Below are positions 15,768 to 18,183 of a stretch of 18,183 bases of DNA, piece by piece; within the stretch, counting starts at the first letter, position 1; each line of letters starts with the position of its first letter. This DNA comes from Desulfonatronospira sp. (GTDB taxonomy: Bacteria > Desulfobacterota > Desulfovibrionia > Desulfovibrionales > Desulfonatronovibrionaceae). The notes beneath the pieces are model-generated. The model made no database searches. It was not told the DNA's origin and saw only the letters and a program-made list of their open reading frames with translations. The position numbers were made by a program, and so were the translations under genes. Location of the stretch: the NCBI GenBank assembly GCA_003563255.1, contig PWSL01000388.1:1-18183 (forward strand), written 5' to 3'.

Positions 15768-16701
15768 GAACCGGCTTTCCTGTATTTTTCGACCTGGGAT
15801 GAAAAAAATCTTGGGCTGACTTCAGCCTGTCGCTCTGGACGTGAGTATAGATCTCGGTGGCTGTTATGTCGGAATGTCCCAAAAGGACCTGAACCGTGCG
15901 CAGGTCTGCTCCTCCTTCCAGCAGGTGCGTGGCAAAGGAGTGACGCAGGGTGTGCGGGGAGACATCCTTTTTGATTCCGGCCATTACAGCGTATTTTTTG
16001 ATGATTTTCCATACCCCCTGCCTGGAAAGGGCCTTACCTGAGCGGTTTAGAAATATTTTGTCCACCAGAGGGGAAAAGGTACTGCGCCAGTGGTGAATAT
16101 ATAAATCCAGCCACTGCATGCAGCTGTAATGCAGGGGGACCAAACGTTCCCTGGAACCCTTTCCCCAGACCCTGACTATGCCCGCCTGAGGATCAAAGTC
16201 CAGCACCTTGAGGTTTATCAGCTCTGAAACCCTGAGCCCGGCAGCATAAAGCATCTCCAGCATGGTTTTGTCTCTGACTCCAAGCTTGTCCCCTGCAGCA
16301 GGTTGAGCTAGAATACTTTCCACCTCTTCAATGGAGAGTACCTTGGGCAGCAGTTGAGGCAGTTTAGGGTTTTCCAGCATTCCCGCTGGATTATCCATGA
16401 CTAGACCCTGTTCGTGTAAAAAAGCGTAAAAGCCTCTCAGACTGGCCATGTGCCTGGCAAGGCTGCGGCTCTGAAGGCCTTTGCGCCGTAAAAACATGAG
16501 GTAAACAAACAGCCCCTGTTCGTTGATATCCAGTACATCCCTGTTTTTTTGCTGCAGGTACTGAATAAAGGTTGAGAGATCCTCAGTATAAGCTGCAACC
16601 GTTTTATGAGCCAGACCCTTTATGATCAGGGCATGATCGAGAAATGACTGAGTATGCGGGTTCTCCCGGGCAAGGGTGGACAAGGGTGGTACTCCTGACA
16701 T
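15751..16701 (-). CDS. xerD: site-specific tyrosine recombinase XerD-type
   Basis: The 316-residue recombinase probably resolves chromosome dimers at dif together with XerC. The N-terminal SAM-like core-binding domain (HTQSFLDHALIIKGLAHKTVAAYTEDL) is followed by the catalytic domain, with LYAAGLRVSELINLKVLDFD (active-site Arg), HTLRHSFATHLLEGG (H-x-x-R) and LLGHSDITATEIYTHV (final His and nucleophile Tyr). I placed the start at the ATG at 16701, which gives near-normal length; the frame stays open to 16764, but that extension is encoded by a dispersed repeat and is probably not translated. No good ribosome binding site precedes 16701, so the start is uncertain. The gene is followed by the overlapping nucleotidyltransferase fusion. 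No integron or phage genes lie nearby, which supports the housekeeping Xer role. XerC is the alternative assignment. Confidence 0.88.
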   Translation of the reverse strand: MSGVPPLSTLARENPHTQSFLDHALIIKGLAHKTVAAYTEDLSTFIQYLQQKNRDVLDINEQGLFVYLMFLRRKGLQSRSLARHMASLRGFYAFLHEQGLVMDNPAGMLENPKLPQLLPKVLSIEEVESILAQPAAGDKLGVRDKTMLEMLYAAGLRVSELINLKVLDFDPQAGIVRVWGKGSRERLVPLHYSCMQWLDLYIHHWRSTFSPLVDKIFLNRSGKALSRQGVWKIIKKYAVMAGIKKDVSPHTLRHSFATHLLEGGADLRTVQVLLGHSDITATEIYTHVQSDRLKSAQDFFHPRSKNTGKPVHAEKR

Positions 16702-16704
16702 GAT

Positions 16705-16756
16705 AAGGTTTGCTGTAAGCATTCGGGAATGCCGCAACCGGCCCGGGGACAGTCCC
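16705..16756. repeat. 52-bp direct repeat, copy 1
   Basis: It is identical by eye to 16850-16901: starting AAGGTTTGCTGTAAGCATTC and ending in GGGGACAGTCCC. It begins four bases upstream of the assigned xerD start codon, so it displaces or supplies the xerD ribosome binding region. Confidence 0.85.
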
Positions 16757-16849
16757 CGCGACACCTTTTCTGAACAAATACATAATTACAGACGCGAAGT
16801 TTTGTGAACATGCACAGTAAGTACTCAGCGGGGGACAGTCCCCAGGCCT

Positions 16850-16901
16850 AAGGTTTGCTGTAAGCATTCGGGAATGCCGCAACCGGCCCGGGGACAGTCC
16901 C
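16850..16901. repeat. 52-bp direct repeat, copy 2
   Basis: Second copy of the 16705-16756 sequence, offset by 145 bases. Its last bases are shared with the start of the A-B chimeric element at 16899. Confidence 0.85.
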
Positions 16902-17016
16902 GCACTTATTTTTTTCTGATAAACAATTTACAGATGTGAGCGTTAGAAAAATAAGTGCGGGACAGTCCCCAGGCCTGGTGCCAGGAATTACCAATGAGGA
17001 CCCTCTGAATGCTTAC
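16899..17016. repeat. 118-bp A-B chimeric element, inverted copy 2
   Basis: On the minus strand it matches 11393-11510 over the full 118 bases with about 8 differences. The module-B arms CCCGCACTTATTTTT and AAAAATAAGTGCGGG are perfect; the module-A arm is decayed (GTAAGCATTCAGAGGG). Left of it is the 52-bp repeat; right of it is unique sequence. Confidence 0.88.
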
Positions 17017-17121
17017 GGTTTGTTTATGCGTAAACAGGTGCCATACCTTACCTGTACCGGCTTGAGCCTTCAAGGGAAAAAATACTGTACCTGTTCAGCG
17101 TTTCTAAGTAACTACGATTTT

Positions 17122-17147
17122 GGTTCCTGGTTCCTGGTTCGTGGTTT
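17122..17147. repeat. GGTTCCT heptamer array, second locus
   Basis: About 3.7 units: GGTTCCT, GGTTCCT, GGTTCGT, GGTTT. It has the same unit as the array at 199-225. Confidence 0.75.
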
Positions 17148-17160
17148 ACATGTATCATAT

Positions 17161-17246
17161 GTAAGCATGCAGGGGATCCTCGGTAGTAATTATTTTCACC
17201 AGGCCTGGCTGTCCCTGGCCGATTCCGGCACCCCCTGAATGGTTGC
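17161..17246. repeat. decayed module-A element upstream of folK
   Basis: The left arm GTAAGCATGCAGGGGATCCT and right arm CCCCCTGAATGGTTGC (17231-17246) are recognisable module-A ends, with an interior containing CACCAGGCCTGG, as in the A-B chimeras. At 86 bp it is longer than the closed A hairpins. It ends 33 bases before the folK start. Confidence 0.75.
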
Positions 17247-17267
17247 CATGATATTGGAATTTTCTCC

Positions 17268-17271
17268 GGAG
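17268..17271 (+). promoter_or_regulatory. folK ribosome binding site
   Basis: GGAG, 8 bases before the ATG at 17280, supports that start. Confidence 0.7.
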
Positions 17272-17279
17272 TACCACAT

Positions 17280-17774
17280 ATGCAGGACATATTTGTCAGC
17301 CTGGGATCCAATAAAGGATCGCCGATGGAAAACCTCCGGATCGCCGCAAAGCTTCTAGGTGATTTTCCAGGACTTTACAGTGTATGCAAATCCTCTGTAT
17401 ACCGCACCGAACCTCAGGGAGTAAAAGGTCAGCCATGGTTCGCCAACCAGGTGCTGTGGTTGCGCTGTAACGAGCACTGGCAGCCTGGCAGGCTTCTGTT
17501 GAGTCTTAAAGACCTGGAAAGGCGAATGGGCCGCACCCCGGAGAGGCGACACGGCCCCAGGGTGATAGACCTGGATATCCTGCTGTTTGGAAATATCGTG
17601 ATTGCAGAAGGAAACCTGATTCTTCCACACCCAGAGCTGAAATCCAGAGCCTTTGTGCTGGTGCCGCTGCAGGAGATTTGTCCGGACCTGGTTCTTCCCG
17701 ATGGTTCAAGGATAGGGATATTGCTGGAAAAGATCGGGTTCCGGCTGGAAGGCAACAAGATATTTCAAACCTGA
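17280..17774 (+). CDS. folK: 2-amino-4-hydroxy-6-hydroxymethyldihydropteridine pyrophosphokinase
   Basis: The 164-residue enzyme transfers pyrophosphate from ATP to 6-hydroxymethyl-dihydropterin in folate synthesis. Family features: FVSLGSNKGSPMENLRIA at the N-terminus, SSVYRTEPQGVKGQPWFANQV (38-58), the signature RHGPRVIDLDILLFG (90-104) with Mg-binding D97 and D99, and LPHPELKSRAFVLVPL (115-130). The length is normal and no domain fusion is present. The ATG at 17280 is preceded by GGAG. It lies 22 bases upstream of the YHS gene and probably shares a transcript with it; it diverges from xerD across a repeat island. Confidence 0.97.
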   Translation: MQDIFVSLGSNKGSPMENLRIAAKLLGDFPGLYSVCKSSVYRTEPQGVKGQPWFANQVLWLRCNEHWQPGRLLLSLKDLERRMGRTPERRHGPRVIDLDILLFGNIVIAEGNLILPHPELKSRAFVLVPLQEICPDLVLPDGSRIGILLEKIGFRLEGNKIFQT

Positions 17775-17796
17775 AACCCAGACAAGGATAGCCGTC

Positions 17797-18066
17797 ATGA
17801 TGAAATTTATCGTTATAGCTGTGGTGCTTTTTATCCTTTACAAGCTTTTGACCAACGACCAAAAAAAGAAAAAAGACGCACAGCTAAAGGAAAAGGAAAA
17901 ACTGGCAGCTTCAGGGGTCATGGTCAAGGATCCTGTATGCGGGACTTACGTTGACAAAAACAGTGACGTCCGAATCAAGAAGGGTGGGGAGGTGCACTGC
18001 TTTTGCAGCTATGATTGCCGGGATAAGTACCTGAAAAAAATCAAATCCGGGAAAGAAGGTTTTTAA
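17797..18066 (+). CDS. membrane-anchored YHS/TRASH-like metal-binding protein
   Basis: An 89-residue protein with an N-terminal hydrophobic helix (about residues 3-17, IVIAVVLFILYKLL), a Lys-rich stretch (23-35) and a C-terminal YHS-type domain: VKDPVCGTYVDKNSDVRI with C48, then VHCFCSYDCRDKYLK with C68, C70 and C74. YHS domains bind metals and occur in heavy-metal ATPases and small stand-alone proteins. The positive charges after the helix suggest the domain faces the cytoplasm (inference). An AAGGA site at 17784-17788 lies 8 bases before the first ATG; the next codon is also ATG. The specific metal or partner is unknown. It follows folK in a likely operon. Confidence 0.85.
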   Translation: MMKFIVIAVVLFILYKLLTNDQKKKKDAQLKEKEKLAASGVMVKDPVCGTYVDKNSDVRIKKGGEVHCFCSYDCRDKYLKKIKSGKEGF

Positions 18067-18096
18067 TGATTCAGGCAATATCTCAGCAAACAATAA

Positions 18097-18113
18097 CCAC
18101 GCGAAGCGCGTGG
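18097..18113. repeat. REP-like triloop hairpin
   Basis: CCACGCG-AAG-CGCGTGG is a perfect 7-bp stem with a three-base loop, followed by CAGG. It resembles 6709-6725 and, in style, the array at 1-124. Confidence 0.75.
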
Positions 18114-18122
18114 CAGGCCTTA

Positions 18123-18179
18123 GACAGGATTAACAGGATTGACAGGATAAGCAATCAGCGGCCGGAAGCCGCAGATTGC
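18123..18179. repeat. GACAGGATTAACAGGATT repeat plus hairpin
   Basis: Three ACAGGAT units at 18124-18148 are followed by GCAATCAGCGGC-CGGA-type inverted arms (18151-18179) with one mismatch. GACAGGATTAA also occurs near 2529, next to the nested palindrome there. The element probably continues to the window edge. Confidence 0.65.
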
Positions 18180-18183
18180 ATTA

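Larger units (their letters stand above)
16702..17279. other. 580-bp divergent intergenic repeat island
   Basis: It separates xerD (minus) from folK (plus). It holds two copies of a 52-bp direct repeat, three GGGGACAGTCCCC-type palindromes (16745-16757, 16831-16843, and 16889-16901 inside the second copy), the inverted A-B chimera (16899-17016), a GGTTCCT heptamer array (17122-17147) and a module-A element (17161-17246). The only unique stretches are about 16765-16825 and 17020-17120. Promoters for both genes must lie here, but none stands out. Confidence 0.75.

Noticed and set aside
15751..16764. xerD as an integron or phage integrase marking a mobile island
   Set aside because: Its length and motifs fit housekeeping Xer recombinases, it is overlapped by a tRNA nucleotidyltransferase gene, and no cargo, tRNA attachment site or phage gene is present.

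Overview
The window looks like a chromosomal segment from a Gram-negative delta-type proteobacterium (Desulfobacterota), probably one of the Desulfovibrionales-type sulfate reducers. This is an inference. It rests on a fused DHH-CBS-nucleotidyltransferase protein of a kind known from this group, a receiver-TPR protein, a stand-alone FMN-type glutamate synthase domain protein, and dense short palindromic repeats built on GGGGACAGTCCCC and GTAACCATTCAGGGGG. No rRNA or tRNA gene, CRISPR array, prophage gene or complete insertion sequence is visible.

Layout. Bases 1-493 are gene-free and packed with hairpins, a heptamer array and a purine tract. Bases 494-1843 (minus) encode a degenerate receiver-TPR protein. 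Bases 1844-2848 form a 1-kb repeat island. Bases 2849-5743 are a tight plus-strand operon: xseB, ispA, nth, tgt. A small minus-strand hypothetical gene (5877-6305) lies between a palindromic repeat and a 650-bp non-coding stretch that holds the promoter region of the next gene. Bases 6956-8596 (plus) encode a glutamate-synthase-family FMN protein, which converges on an 885-residue minus-strand protein (8613-11270) carrying a decayed KaiC/RecA-like domain and a PEP-synthase-type ATP-grasp domain. A 470-bp repeat island precedes gdhA (11740-13089, plus). gdhA converges on a minus-strand pair, xerD followed by the DHH-CBS-tRNA nucleotidyltransferase fusion (16701 down to 13110), whose reading frames overlap by 17 bases. 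A 580-bp repeat island separates xerD from the divergent folK and a membrane-anchored YHS-domain gene (17280-18066). The window ends in more repeats.

How the genes relate. Most are housekeeping: DNA repair and processing (xseB, nth, xerD), isoprenoid synthesis (ispA), tRNA maturation (tgt, the nucleotidyltransferase fusion), folate synthesis (folK) and glutamate/ammonia metabolism (gdhA and possibly the glutamate-synthase-like protein). The least understood proteins are the 885-residue KaiC-like/ATP-grasp fusion, the receiver-TPR protein and the 142-residue CPxC protein.

The most unusual feature is the repeat content. At least three short modules (A: GTAACCATTCAGGGGG; B: GGGGACAGTCCC plus GCACTTATTTTT; C: CACTACAGCGAAACTT) recur as closed hairpins and as A-B chimeras. 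One 118-bp A-B chimera occurs twice in inverted orientation, bracketing gdhA, the nucleotidyltransferase gene and xerD. A 44-bp module is also present twice in inverted orientation, about 9 kb apart. These look like REP/REPIN or MITE-type elements moved by an enzyme that is not encoded here. That last point is inference.
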